In this document: positions 21,501 to 32,966 of the stretch, piece after piece
Position numbering within the stretch: the stretch's first letter is position 1
How the letters are laid out: every line of letters starts with the position of its first letter
NCBI RefSeq assembly: GCF_037975245.1
Contig: NC_092563.1
Span: 26,724,960 to 26,788,959 of the forward strand
Source: Apostichopus japonicus
Lineage: Eukaryota > Echinodermata > Holothuroidea > Aspidochirotida > Stichopodidae
Reading direction: 5' to 3'
DNA: 64,000 bases
Program-made: the position numbers and the translations under genes
Notes under the pieces: generated by a model
Told to the model about the DNA's origin: nothing
Databases searched by the model: none
The model's input: only the letters and a program-made list of their open reading frames with translations

Positions 21501-23749
21501 CATTGCCATGTGTTAATGATAGTTCTGTGCATGTTTGTTTTGACGAGGAGAAGCATGCCTATTAAATGCAATTAAAGGATGGTGGAATATAAAACTTAAA
21601 AAGTGTTTTTGTGTGAAAATCCCATAAATCTGTTAATTAGAGTATTAGTTATGTTGCCATTTGGCATTTACACAACCTTGCAAAATAGCATACAGTAGCC
21701 AACTGTCAAATTTATAGCAAGCATGTGTTACCATATGTGTCGTGCAGGAAAAGTTCACCATGGACGTTGTAATTAAAACCAGAGTATTAAAGTGTAGAAT
21801 CCTGAGGTCAAATTATGTTTAAACATCCTTTTGAAATTTTGCATTTTAGTTTGGAGGTAGTGTATTCAAGGGTAACACTTTGATTTCAAGGTAACACATT
21901 AATTTCAAGGGTAACACTTTGATTTTAAGGTAACACTTTAATTTCAAGGGGGAATCAAGGGTAACACTTTGATTTCAAGGGTAACACTTTGATTTCAAGG
22001 GTAACACTTTGATTTCAAGGGTAACACTTTGATTTCAAGGGTAACACTTTGATTTCAAGGGTAACACTTTGATTTCAAGGGTAACACTTTGATTTTAAGG
22101 TAACACTTTGATTCCGATTTGATTCAGAAGATACACTTTGTACCATACAGTAACTCGACGCCAACAGGTGTCGAGTCATATATTGCACGGTCCTCAAAAT
22201 TTGCATTTCAACTATTGATTAATTAATTTGAACAATTAATTGGATATGTCATCGTGACATGAATAAACCGCATCTCGTCATATCTATCCCACCCTAGATT
22301 CGACTGCAGACACAAGATCCTGTCAAACCGAGGTACAGGGGAGCGATTCACTGCTTCGGCCAGATAATACGATCAGAATCGGTGAGTGATTTGATAGCAA
22401 TGATAGCAGCATACTGTTCAGCTACTGTATCAAACATGAAATTTAAGGGTCGCAAGATTTTTGGTCATAGATTAAAAATGGTCCATAACTGGCTAAATAA
22501 GAGCAGTTAACATTTAGTTTTTTTTTTAGGTTGAGGAACATCTCATTATTGATGAATATAATACGGGTAGGTCAGAATGACACAACCCACCACAAAATAA
22601 AATACATCAAGTTAACATTATTCTAGCCAGCTGTTTGAGCCTCCCCCCACTCCCTCACCTCCCCTCCCTGTGTTTTTTTGTTATCTCTATGATGTACCCA
22701 GATGAACCCTTTAAACCATTGAACATTTTCATTTTAGGTAAAGCTCATTCTATTTTATATCAGAATTTCAAGGACAAAACCAGCATTATGATTTAAAAAA
22801 GGGAATGTTATTGAAGAACATTCATCTCATATCCATCTGGGTTTAACCCCCCTCTTTCTAATTTAAGCCTATCCAGGTGTATTTGAGATGGGCTTCTCAA
22901 CTAGCAAATACAGAATATTTGTGTCTGCTCTGTAAAGTGCACAGTAAATTCTGCCTGTCGAATAAACGTTTTAATCCACGCTATTTGTCACTTTCTCCAC
23001 AGCCCCTTGGATTGTACAAAGGTATGGCTACCCCTGTCATCACCGTAGCCTGTCTGGCATCGGTCCTGTTTGGATCCCACGGATTCTTGCTGCGGAGACT
23101 AGACGGAGAGAAACTATCCAGCCACTTCCTTGCCGGTTCGTTCGCCGGAGCCATCCAGAGTCTGCTGGCTTGCCCAATTGAGATTTCGAAGATCCAAGTC
23201 CAGCTGCAGGGCATCGGCCAGAGGAAAGACGCCGGTACGAAGCAAAAATACGCTGGCTCCATCGACGCGTTCGTCAAGATTCTGAGGGCGGAGGGTGTCC
23301 GAGGTATCTACAGAGGATTGGGATTAACTCTGATTAGGGACATTCCTGGTTTTGGGATCTATTTCACTGTGTTTGAAGCCTCGTGTAGGACTCTGAGCAA
23401 AGATGCACCTCCGGGGCAAGAGGTGGGAGTGGGGAGCCTTCTACTGGCAGGTGGCGTGAGCGGACTGGTCAACTGGTTCTCCACGTATCCCAACGACGTG
23501 ATGAAGACCAGGTTCCAGAGAGGAGGAGGCAGCGAGCGAGAGTCTTATTCCTCGTACCGCGAAGTCTACAGGAGATCGTATCAACAGGAAGGGTTACGGG
23601 TATTCAGTAAAGGACTGGGCGTCACGTTGGTGAGAGCCTTTCCCACCTGTGCAGCCATATTTGCCACTGCCACTCTGACCAAGCGTCTCATTCGGAGAGA
23701 GAACCAGAATTTTGAAGAAGTAACTCCTGCTGCTAATTCCCCTAGGTAA
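18488..23749 (+). CDS. SLC25A29: Mitochondrial basic amino acid carrier (SLC25A29-like), copy 1
   Basis: Four exons (18488-18521, 21104-21147, 22298-22381, 23003-23749) with GT/AG borders and closed phases give a 302-residue protein; human SLC25A29 is about the same length. The family imports arginine, lysine and other cationic amino acids across the mitochondrial inner membrane. Three carrier repeats of about 100 residues each show the signature P-x-D/E-x-x-K: P21/D23/K26, P112/E114/K117 and P217/D219/K222. The N-terminus (AGVLVGHPFDTVK) and YKG, LAGG and SLC25A29-like IPGFGIYF blocks fix the subfamily. There is no cleavable presequence, as usual for carriers. At position 73, where copy 2 has Asn, this copy has Ala. 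Exon 4 holds most of the protein. A young copia element sits just upstream, and intron 1 and intron 2 each contain a minisatellite. Confidence 0.9.
19308..19680. repeat. 94-bp tandem repeat in intron 1 of carrier copy 1
   Basis: About four units, each starting GCAGTTTTTGAGGCTATGAAC, with starts spaced exactly 94 bp apart (block ends at 19310, 19404, 19498, 19592). The last unit is truncated. Open frames here (Cys/Ala-rich repeats) follow from the repeat and are not genes. Confidence 0.9.
21104..21147 (+). CDS. SLC25A29: Exon 2, carrier copy 1
   Basis: 44 nt, acceptor TTTTCACCAG|, donor GTGAAG|GTAACG. Encodes GVAGVLVGHPFDTVK, the first carrier signature. Confidence 0.9.
21864..22115. repeat. 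21-bp minisatellite in intron 2 of carrier copy 1
   Basis: About a dozen units of GGGTAACACTTTGATTTCAAG; the central seven are near-perfect and the edges degenerate, a pattern typical of recent internal expansion. Confidence 0.9.
22298..22381 (+). CDS. SLC25A29: Exon 3, carrier copy 1
   Basis: 84 nt (28 codons, phase 0 at both ends), acceptor CCACCCTAG|, donor GAATCG|GTGAGT. Encodes IRLQTQDPVKPRYRGAIHCF and the following helix of repeat 1. Confidence 0.9.
23003..23749 (+). CDS. SLC25A29: Exon 4, carrier copy 1
   Basis: 747 nt including TAA, acceptor CTTTCTCCACAG|. Encodes residues 55-302: the end of repeat 1 and all of repeats 2 and 3, then a polar C-terminal tail. Confidence 0.9.
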   Translation, partial: PLGLYKGMATPVITVACLASVLFGSHGFLLRRLDGEKLSSHFLAGSFAGAIQSLLACPIEISKIQVQLQGIGQRKDAGTKQKYAGSIDAFVKILRAEGVRGIYRGLGLTLIRDIPGFGIYFTVFEASCRTLSKDAPPGQEVGVGSLLLAGGVSGLVNWFSTYPNDVMKTRFQRGGGSERESYSSYREVYRRSYQQEGLRVFSKGLGVTLVRAFPTCAAIFATATLTKRLIRRENQNFEEVTPAANSPR

Positions 23750-24023
23750 TGTTAAACATACGAGTTAGTACAATTCGCACAAAAATCATGACACGTTTCC
23801 TGGTTGTTTAAACCTTTAAAGTATATAGACATATTAATAGTCTTATTTGGGACCAATTCAGTAACGCTTTTTGCATTTTCTACATTTTGAACTTTGATCG
23901 AGGGCCACAATAGTTTCTTAATTTTTTGACTGGCCAACTGGAAGGACAATATAGCAATCCTCGGAGCTAAAAATTCCAACAAAACAAAAAAAAACATCTT
24001 TTGTATATAAACCTCAGTAACAT

Positions 24024-24029
24024 AATAAA
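24024..24029 (+). promoter_or_regulatory. Possible poly(A) signal, carrier copy 1
   Basis: AATAAA, 275 bp after the stop codon of carrier copy 1; no better candidate is closer. Confidence 0.3.
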
Positions 24030-24245
24030 TATTAGACGAAAGATTTGCAATGTCTAAGAAATGCCTTGTCATGTATACAGACAACTTTGGTTTTTGGTAG
24101 TATTGCTGCATTCTCTGATAATCTTTTTAGGAAATGAGAAGGAGCATTTTTAAGGCGTATCATAGGCACAACAATTGATACAATGAACTTGTACAGGATC
24201 AGAACATTTTCAGGTATTACAATAGAAGAAAGCAGATGTTTCTGT

Positions 24246-25226
24246 TGTTACGTTGGAATGCGAGAGATCTCGATAATTAATTTTTAACGAGACACAAGCC
24301 TGGGTTCGTTTCCGTAAGGAACACAGACAAATTGACGAGTCTAGAGAATTTGAATGAGAACGTAAACTATATTGAACAATGGATTTTGAACCAACAACAA
24401 CAAGTGGTAATTACAAATATATAGAAAATTACTCACAAACTTAACAAGATAGGATACACTTTAAAACACGCTGGTCTCTTCCAACGGCGATATCCCTCAG
24501 CGGCCACGACCTTGATGACGATGATTCTCGGTCCGTTGTACCGCGAAATTCACTGGTCCTCGACGAAGTTTCTCGCGATCCCAGAAACAGCAGTCACCTT
24601 CTTTCCGGCGATGCTCCGAAATAGAAGACGGACTTCCAGCCACAATCGAGTGAAGCACAAGTCGAACTTCTCGCCGACTAAATATTACCAGAGTCAGTCC
24701 AAAAATCAGCTTTATAGCCACCAACTCCTGGCGTAACGAACTTCCTCAACGGAGACAGAAATTCTTCACCTTCTCCGAAATAAAGACTGGCACACTGTAC
24801 TTTCACATCAAAGTCCTCTTCAAACTTCTGAATGGAAGTGTAGAATCAATCTTGTTATCGATATCTCAATCCCTCAGAAACTACTGGCAGTTGAGCACTG
24901 ACGACATATAGTAGAATAGTATAATCTGTGTCGTCACTTGTATTCGTTCAGTTCAGAAACTGAGCAACTCTCCGATCTGGGCGGGTTTATATACGATGCG
25001 CCATGTCAAGAATCCTCCAGATCTTTCTCGATACACCTGAGTAACAACGCGACCCGGTTTCTCTATTTCGCGGAAGTCCTTTGCATATCTCGCGAACGTT
25101 CCAGAGAATCCACGAAGATGCCGTGCACAGCTTCCACTCGATTCCACGTAAACCGAAGTTAACCCGAGACCAGCGTGTCATCATAAGGAATATACCAGAA
25201 CAATCGTGTATTATAACATTCTGACA
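24246..25226 (-). mobile_element. LTR-like segment, possibly a solo LTR
   Basis: A CG-richer block of about 980 bp. Read on the minus strand it begins TGTCAGAATG, has a TATA box (CGTATATAAACCCG near 24983-24996) about 240 bp in, and ends CGTAACA, so the ends are a TGT/ACA-type inverted pair. No internal retroelement genes and no target duplication were found, so the borders are uncertain. Confidence 0.35.
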
Positions 25227-28200
25227 CGGTAACCCGACCTAATTTCTCAAATACTGATTTATCACGTAGGCAATTTTAAAGACTTTCTATATAATAACAT
25301 TAGGTTTCTCACTAGCAGTGACTAGCGTTAGGCTACAATGGGCCCTCGTAACACTGTTTCACGCATCCCATAAGATCGTCTAATTATGAAATCACTTGGA
25401 TGCCAAGAAAAACTCTTTTTTTGGGGGGGCCAAAGAGTGTTAGATAACCATATTAAAATGGTTTTTGCTGTGATGCATTTAATGTGATGGTCAGTATGAA
25501 TATATAAAAGGCCAAAATGAATGAAACTTTGATATTGATCAATAGACATATATATGAACTTAAGTGTTAGGTGACTTCATTTTTTTCTTTCTTATTGTTC
25601 TTTGAGGAGGAGGGGTGGGGGTGAGTGCGATCACTTTATTTTGTTTCAGTTCTGAGGCTAGATAGGTTTCATGCTTATTACCTTCTGACATATGATCTCA
25701 CAGGATTTGACATTTAATTTTTTATTTTTTTTTATTTTTTTATAATGGGCAAGTTTCAGCCGCAACAGAAGGGCTCACTGTGAATCTTTTCTTTTATTTA
25801 TTTTTTTATTTCTCTTTTATTTCTCTTGCATGTGCACAAAAAGTAAACTCATAAGTGGTATCGTGAAAGAAAAAACATTCTTAATGAAAGACAATAAATT
25901 AAATTAGAATAGGCACGACAAAATATTTATAATACATGGTGCAATTGAAGAAAATAATTTTCGACATTTAAATAATGCTCGCTGATGAGAGTGTGTGTGT
26001 ATGTATATATTCGTGAGTTTGGTGGTTGAACTTCATACAGACCAGACATTTAGATGGATCCACCTCACTGAGTAGGGAAACCCTGCAGTGCCTGTTTGTT
26101 GAAGGTCAAAGGTCACTTGAGATCAATCATTGGTCAAACTATGATAATGAGGTGGAATGCAGAATCTCCAAATGGGAAACTTGGATGAGTGCTGATAATG
26201 GTACTAAAATCATCCTAAATGTGGAAAAACATCTGTACTGTTTCCTGTGAAAGGATACAAAAGTCAAATTCTGAGTCTACAACAGTCAAAATTGAAAAAT
26301 CCTGCATGCAATTATGACATTAAATGTTCTCATTTAAAACATAGTGTAGCAAGGAGTCACTTAGCCTAATGACTTTCTTTTTATATCTTAACTATAGGGT
26401 ATTTGAGTTTTTTATTAACCATATAGACCATGTGTTGCATAAAGTCATATTAGTCTCACATTTCAATCATGTAACAGAAGAAAGTATTAAGAGAAGAATA
26501 AAGAATGTATGTCATAATGAAACGAAGATATATTTGTTGCATTTCTGTTGGCTATGAAGACATGCCATTTTCTGAAACATACATTACTTTTTTTTCAGAT
26601 AAAACTGTTTACTAACATTTGTTCTTTTTATGTGGTATTTTTAGGCTAAAAAGTTATTTTTGTAACATTATAGTAATTTATAAAATGACCTGTAGACAAA
26701 CCTCAGCCATGTTTTTCCCCCCTCACTAATTGTATCTTTTATGAAGGAATACTATAGACTGATAAGAGATACAGTTGCATAGTAATGTTTACCACCAGCA
26801 ACTCTTGTTTATTTTTAATCATATGCAAACGTTAGATATTAATAGTCACATTAACAGAGTCGATTTTGCTGTACTCATTTCTAATTGGAGAATTGATGAG
26901 GTGGGTGGGTGTGTGTGGAGATCTTTACAATCAAGTAATATGTATCTGCTGGTTGGTTGCTGGTCTTTGAATCTTGAATGAACTAACCTTTATCCTTGGT
27001 ACTGGCAAATTCATTACACTAACTACTGCATCTATGCAAAATGTGTCGTAGGAAATGTATTTATTGTCGACACAAGGGTGCATTTATATACAGGGTACTC
27101 ATACACATGTAGATATTTTTGCGTGTGTGTATGTATGTATTTATGTACAGTATTTATGGGTGTATATATATATATTGTATGTATATTTTACATTGGTAAC
27201 GTCCAGGTCATTCACTGCAAACAGAACCTTTTCCTTTCATATATAGGTGCATAGGCTGTTGTGAAGTGCCTACTAAATTACATTTTGCATAAGTGTTGCT
27301 GCATTATTTCATCGTGTGATGCGCTGCTTCATAATTTATATGAAATCTGTACAACGTACCATAAAAGTAAACAAGTTTTGTAAAAACCATCAATTCATCA
27401 TTTGGGACAAAATTATTTGAAATATTTATCCATATATATATTTTCAAAACTACATCTTTAACATAATTAGTATGGCAAGATCATATCTATAATATGTCAT
27501 GTGTATTATCATTGAAGAATATGTCTGAGAGTTAGATACTGGAACAAATCCCTTGTGAGGACCAAGTGTCTGCCATACACGGAAGTAACTTTATGAATAT
27601 TCATGAAATCTTCCAGAACGATTATATATATGTGGAAACACTGTTTATGATTTCTGAAGTATTTATTAATTATGCCATATGTTCGAAATTTGACAAAAAA
27701 TGTATTTGATTTGGGTATTATTTTTGCTTGTAATAATCTGCTAATGGTAAGGGCCAACTAACAATCAATCAGGCCCCAAATTAATCATATATTGAGGCCC
27801 TTCAGCTAATGTGAAGGTAGCACTTAATCTTTCCTTCAGAAGTAATATCCAATTGAAGATTTGAGTATAAAAACTACCCAAAAAAAAGGAATTGTAAGAT
27901 CTCTTATGTCAGAGTTTACACAAACACTTCCAATATATCCCCCTCCACTGGGCTTCAAAATAAAGGGAGTAGATTTTCAGACTTTTTGCCTCCTATCTTG
28001 CATATAATTGTTAAAACATCTGCTATGATACTGTACACATCAGTACACTGAACATCCAGTAATAACAAAAAAGGGGAGAAATTTCATCTTACCTAAAAAG
28101 TGCTCTCAATCTCAATTATGAATGTTAACATTACAGGGCCTAACTCAAACAAGGGCCTGAAACAAACAAGGGCCTATTCAAAGCTATAGCCATATTTGCC

Positions 28201-29449
28201 TAGGGGTTAATCTGGGCCTAGGTGCCTTGGCTGTGTTGACCTCTCAGTTTTTAAGCGGGCCATCTCCACCTCGAAACTTGCGAGTAAACTTATTCCTTTC
28301 CATGTCCTATCAGCTACTATTTCATTGTTTGAGATGTGATCATCTGTATGTTTCTCAATTTGCTGTCCCCCTGTTTGCATGAAACCATTAATTTTGTAAT
28401 ATCTGTCTGATTTTAAGACATTTTTTCTCGTTTCATATATAAATTATAGTTTTCTTTTCATCTGTATGCAATGTTTTTTTAATAATCACATAAACGGATT
28501 CTCTAATTTATCAGTGTACTGCACAGTCGCCGCTTCTATCTGTGCGTCTTTCTTTCATTAATTACTAATGAACCTATTTATAGAACTTGCCAACCATTCG
28601 TGCCTATCACACCTTGGCTTTCATGCTCCACGGGGTTACTTTAATATCTCAAGTTGTAGAACCGATTAAGTCGCATTTGTGGTTCCTATACAAATAACTA
28701 TCTTATCTTGTAACCTTTTAAACTGTTCTATACCCTAGGAGGTTTGCTTCAAAGATAAAATTCTCGAACTGGATACCAAATATGCATGCAGTTTTGTGTG
28801 GGGGATTGTGGTTATAGGAATGCTGAAATGTAACAAATAATAATAATAATACAGAAAGAAAGAAAGAAACATATATGCTGTTTGTGTTTGTTTTCCATGT
28901 TATTCATGTGTTCACTTTTAATGAGGTCCCATCATGCATTGCAGACAAGCATGACAATAGTAGCTACATAATAAACCAAGATGAAGATCAGTATTATACA
29001 GGTGTGAGGTAGTGTCACAGAATCAATGACAAACTGTCCCAATATCAATATCACTGGTTCGGTTTAGTGGTTTAGCTGCTGTGAAGTGAACCTTTGAATG
29101 CAAATACAATTATTATACAGGCATAACACCAGAGGAAAACAATGTGAGCCACTGCGGTTGAACTTCATTCTTGGTATAAGAAACTTCAACAGGAATTGAT
29201 AGATACCCGAGGACTGAAAATATTGATTTGTCTTTGCGAGTGAGTGATATCTGTATACAGCCTACACATGTGAAGTAAAAGTGTACCGTATATTGTATTG
29301 TGTAAAAGGTACGTAAGGATTATTGCCAGTTTCATTTCTTGATTTGTCAGTGAGGATTAGGTTTGTCATGGTCGACTGATTCACTCTCTAAGTCTGATAT
29401 AGTTACATGAGGTGTAGGTTATTGTAAGACAAGGCACATTGTATGTTAT
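25227..29449. other. Intergenic region between the carriers, no gene seen
   Basis: AT-rich sequence with poly(T)/(TTTA) tracts near 25715-25830 and short TATA and GT-rich runs. Around 26020-26150 and 29150-29190 it contains fragments of a dispersed repeat carrying GTTGAACTTCAT and AAGGTCAAAGGTCA, also present near 38.8-39.0 kb. Confidence 0.5.
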
Positions 29450-29845
29450 TGATAGTATACAGCACGAACAGGATGGGGCGGGGCAGAGAGGTGTTAATTG
29501 ATTAATTATGCGTACAATGACTATCTCGCCGTATCATCACAGTAAAGGAATAAGAACTGGATGGGGCGGGGCAGAGAGGTGTTAATTGATTAATTATGCG
29601 TACAATGACTATATCGCCTAATTATCTTAGTAAAGGAATGAGAACGGGATGGGGCGGGCCAGAGAGGGGTTAATTAATTAATTAATTATGTGTACAGTGA
29701 CTATATCGCCTTATAATTATAGTAGAGGAACAAGAACGGGATGGGGCGGGCAGAGAGGTGTTAATTTATTAATTATACGTACAATGACTATATCACCTTT
29801 TAGCTCCTCTAATGGAGCAGTACAGTGACTATATCGCCTTATATG

Positions 29846-30199
29846 CAGTGGCGTAGGAAGGTACTTTTGAGTGGGGGGCTGAAGACTGATGGCCGGCCTG
29901 GGGGAGGGGTCTAAGGGGAGGGGTGCCCCCCTCCCCTTTGGAACTTTTTGCATTTCCAGGTGGCCTCAGATGCAATTTGGTGCAATATAGCACACTTCAA
30001 CACCCACTCCATTTTGTAAACTTAATTTTGTATTTTCACCTGGCCTTAGATGCAATTTGGTGCTCCAAATTTTCTCATTTGGAAATGAAAAAGGGGTTTT
30101 CTGACTTGCGGAGCGGGGGGCGGAATGATACTTCCGCCCCTCTAGATTTTTCACTGGGGGGGGCTGGCGCCCCCCAGCCCCCTCGTTCCCACGCCCTTG
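29846..30199 (+). mobile_element. hAT-like MITE, family 2
   Basis: 354 bp, starting CAGTGGCGTAGGAAGG and ending GTTCCCACGCCCTTG, flanked by the 8-bp duplication CTTATATG (29838-29845 and 30200-30207). An inverted copy of the same element is at 61316-61691. No coding sequence. Confidence 0.85.
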
Positions 30200-30219
30200 C
30201 TTATATGTCACAGTAAAGG

Positions 30220-31539
30220 ATTTTCCAATAGGGGGGGCGTCAGGCATGAATGATCGCCGTCCTGGGGGATGTGTCTAAGAGGAGGGATGTACAATTTTTG
30301 CTTTCGAAGAAGGGCTGAAATGCAAAATGGTGTCATATGCATGGGCGGCGATCCGTACTTCCGAGTGGGGGGGGGGGGGGGATATGACCTTGTTGACTAT
30401 CTAAGCGTAGTGCCACCATGAGTTGGCGCGAAGCGTACAAGAACATTTTGGGATTAACAAACCCTCTAGATGGCCGGAAACGGCACTTCCCGAGGTTTCC
30501 AAGCGGCATATACCCAACTTTAAAATAGGGATGTCATGTCCGAAATATCTCATAATCAGGATCCAAAATACTTTTTTTTTAATTTCGGGTGTTATTTTGG
30601 GAAAATTGCCCCTGTCAATCTTGTTTCAGGCGCAACGTTAGAATGTTCGAGAGCTCTTTTATATTATTCGATGAAGAAAATGGCCTCATGCAGGCTATTA
30701 TAGGCCTATACACATGCAATACACAATTACACATAGTTACATTCCTAGGTACCGATTGCTAGGGCATCCAGGTGAAACGTATATTAAGCATTACCCTGGT
30801 TACATGAGATTCTCAGCTGTTCGAGGGAACATGTACGTGTGTAGGCCTACTATAGGGCCTATATGAATACTATGCGGGTGCATATATGTACTATATCAAT
30901 ACCGTGGGCGCAATAATACATTTTGTTGTTATAGGGCCAATGAAGCCTACAGTCAACTATTTTTGCTTTATAAAGACGCTTTATTTGAAAAGATCGCACT
31001 GCGTTTATGGTAGGCGAGAAATGAAGCTAAAAAAGAGCCGTACATTAACGAAGATGCATAAATGTAGGCATGAAAATATTCTTATCCCTGGCATTTGGTG
31101 GGGGGGGGGGATATGGTGCATTACATCCCCTCCACCCATTTTCATGGGGGGATATATCCCCCCTCCACCCAGGATCGCCGCCCATGGCCATATGTGATCC
31201 ATTTTTCGACCTTAATAATAAGCAACATTTCCAGTAAATATGGACACAAAATGCACAATTTAGTATGGCTGGCATGTCACTTAGTGTTTATAGTGATAAT
31301 ACAAACACAATTACCATCTATGTTTCTAAAACTATTATGCCGCCGAACTTCGCCAGAACCTTTTTCTGGCAAACAAAAAATAAAGCATACGGGAGGGGGG
31401 GGGGGGTTGAGTGATCACCGACATATCACATAAAGGTCGTCATCAATTTTTTTTTTTTTTTTTTGCTAAACTTTTTTTTTTTTTGGTGACGGCCAAAGGG
31501 GGGGCGCGCGCCTGTTGCGCCCCCCTAGATACGCCCCTG
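30220..31539. mobile_element. Candidate hAT-like insertion, left end eroded
   Basis: The segment is bracketed by AGTAAAGG (30212-30219 and 31540-31547), and its right end is GATACGCCCCTG, typical of these MITEs. The left end does not match it, and the flanking word is also part of the tandem-array unit, so array rearrangement is an alternative. It contains another element at 30340-31186. Confidence 0.45.
30340..31186. mobile_element. Nested hAT-like MITE, GGGCGGCGATCC ends
   Basis: 847 bp with inverted ends CATGGGCGGCGATCC / GGATCGCCGCCCATG and near-identical 8-bp flanks GTCATATG and GCCATATG (7 of 8). Contains the palindromic core shared with other families at 30401-30440. Non-coding. Confidence 0.7.
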
Positions 31540-31789
31540 AGTAAAGGAATGAGAACGTGATAGGGCGGGGCAGAGAGAGGATCAATGCGTACAATGACTG
31601 TAGCGCCTTATTATCACAGAAACGGCTAAATTATTTCATGAATTATTTCACAAACAAGAATATATAAAGATATTTCCTAGCCAGGGTGTGGATTAAATAC
31701 ATAATTATATTGGCGTTGGATTCTCTTATTCACAAGTTGATATGTAGTTGCGTATGAAAAAGGAGTAATAGTATCAACATAATTGAATT

Positions 31790-32680
31790 GAATTTAGTTT
31801 GGTTTATTTTAGTTTAGTAGACAAAAAGGATCAGGAAGTACACTCAGTCTCAAGTCCCCATCAAGGACCCTATAGGAGAACAAAAAATGAAGACACAAAA
31901 AGTCAGACCCGATTACAAGTCTTAAAGTGCTTGTCCAAAGCATTCTTAAACCCATTGACACTACTTCCAAGTACAACTCTCTCAGGCAATCCGTTCCACT
32001 CATTCACCGACCCTATTCAAAAAAGTTATTCCGAATATTTATCCTACTTTGTAACTTCTGGAGTTTAAGATGGTACAACTACCATTGGTAAACATGAAAA
32101 AGTCAGTGAAGGTTAAATTGTAAAAACCATACACAATCTTAAGAACCTGAATCAAGTCACCACGTAACCTCCTAAGCTCCAGTGTGGTGAGATTCAAAAG
32201 TTGCAACCGCCTATAATAAGGAACTAATCATCCTAGTAGCCCTCCTCTGGACCTTCTCGAGTACTTCCTTATCCTTAGCAAAATATGGGTTCCATGCCCT
32301 CATTGCATAATCCGGATGAGGCCTAACCAACTGCTCAACTACTTAAACCTAACAACTATGTCCAATTTCAGAAAACTGAAGTTCCTCTTGATCCAACCTA
32401 AAGCCCTATTACCTCTCTTAGCAGCTTCAAGACAATGTTTAGAAGGTTGCAGAGATGAGTCAATGTAGATACCTAGGTCTCTTGCAACAAACACCTCCTG
32501 CAACTCCACACCATTGAGATTGTCGGTACACTTTTGGTTACTATAGTACCAATATGCATCACCTTGAATTTATCAATATTAAAAAAGCATTTGCCACCCC
32601 TGAGACCAGGAAAAACCTTATCCAATCCATTTGTTATTGGGTTTGTCCCAATAACAGGGTAAGAATCAAGATTTTTCATA
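31790..32680 (-). mobile_element. LINE remnant (CR1/jockey-like), thumb and C-terminus
   Basis: Minus-strand translation, across frameshifts, gives NIDKFKVMHIGT, ARDLGIYIDSSLQPSKHC, AAKRGNRALGWIKRNF, LEKVQRRATRMI, LRRLRGDLIQVLKIVYGF and NGFKNALDKHFK. These are in the order found downstream of the reverse-transcriptase palm in non-LTR elements. Several frame breaks show it is inactive. Confidence 0.8.
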
Positions 32681-32701
32681 TATGAAGGGTATAGTCATAG
32701 G

Positions 32702-32966
32702 CAGTGGCGGAGGGTATTGGTCAAGGTGGGCGAGAAAGGTCTGTAGGGGCGCTTTCGACACTATCTAAGCGGAGCGCCACCACAGGTTGGCGAGGAGCAT
32801 ACAGAAAAATGTGACAAATGTCAGTATGTAGATGAGAGCGCAATAAAAAAGTCAATAATTGCGAAGTAAAAAGTGGTAAAAAGCTGAAAAGGGCGCCAGC
32901 AGTCCATTTGAGTCCGTCAGGGGGGCATCCGCCCCCCCCACTGACCGTATGGACCCTCCGCCACTG
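32702..32966 (+). mobile_element. hAT-like MITE, family 1, copy A
   Basis: 265 bp, ends CAGTGGCGGAG... / ...CTCCGCCACTG, perfect 8-bp duplication GTCATAGG on both sides. It is shorter than its relatives by an internal deletion next to the palindromic core. Confidence 0.9.

Larger units (their letters stand above)
29466..31625. repeat. 88-92-bp tandem array, interrupted by insertions
   Basis: Units contain GGATGGGGCGGG, CAGAGAGGTGTTAATT and CAATGACTATATCGCC, with unit starts at 29471, 29559, 29647 and 29739. A degenerate fifth unit runs into a hAT-like insertion at 29846. The array resumes as a stub at about 30208-30219 and as a further unit at 31540-31625. Confidence 0.85.

Noticed and set aside
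21864-22115. CRISPR-like direct repeats
   Set aside because: The units are contiguous without unique spacers and the context is eukaryotic, so it is a minisatellite.
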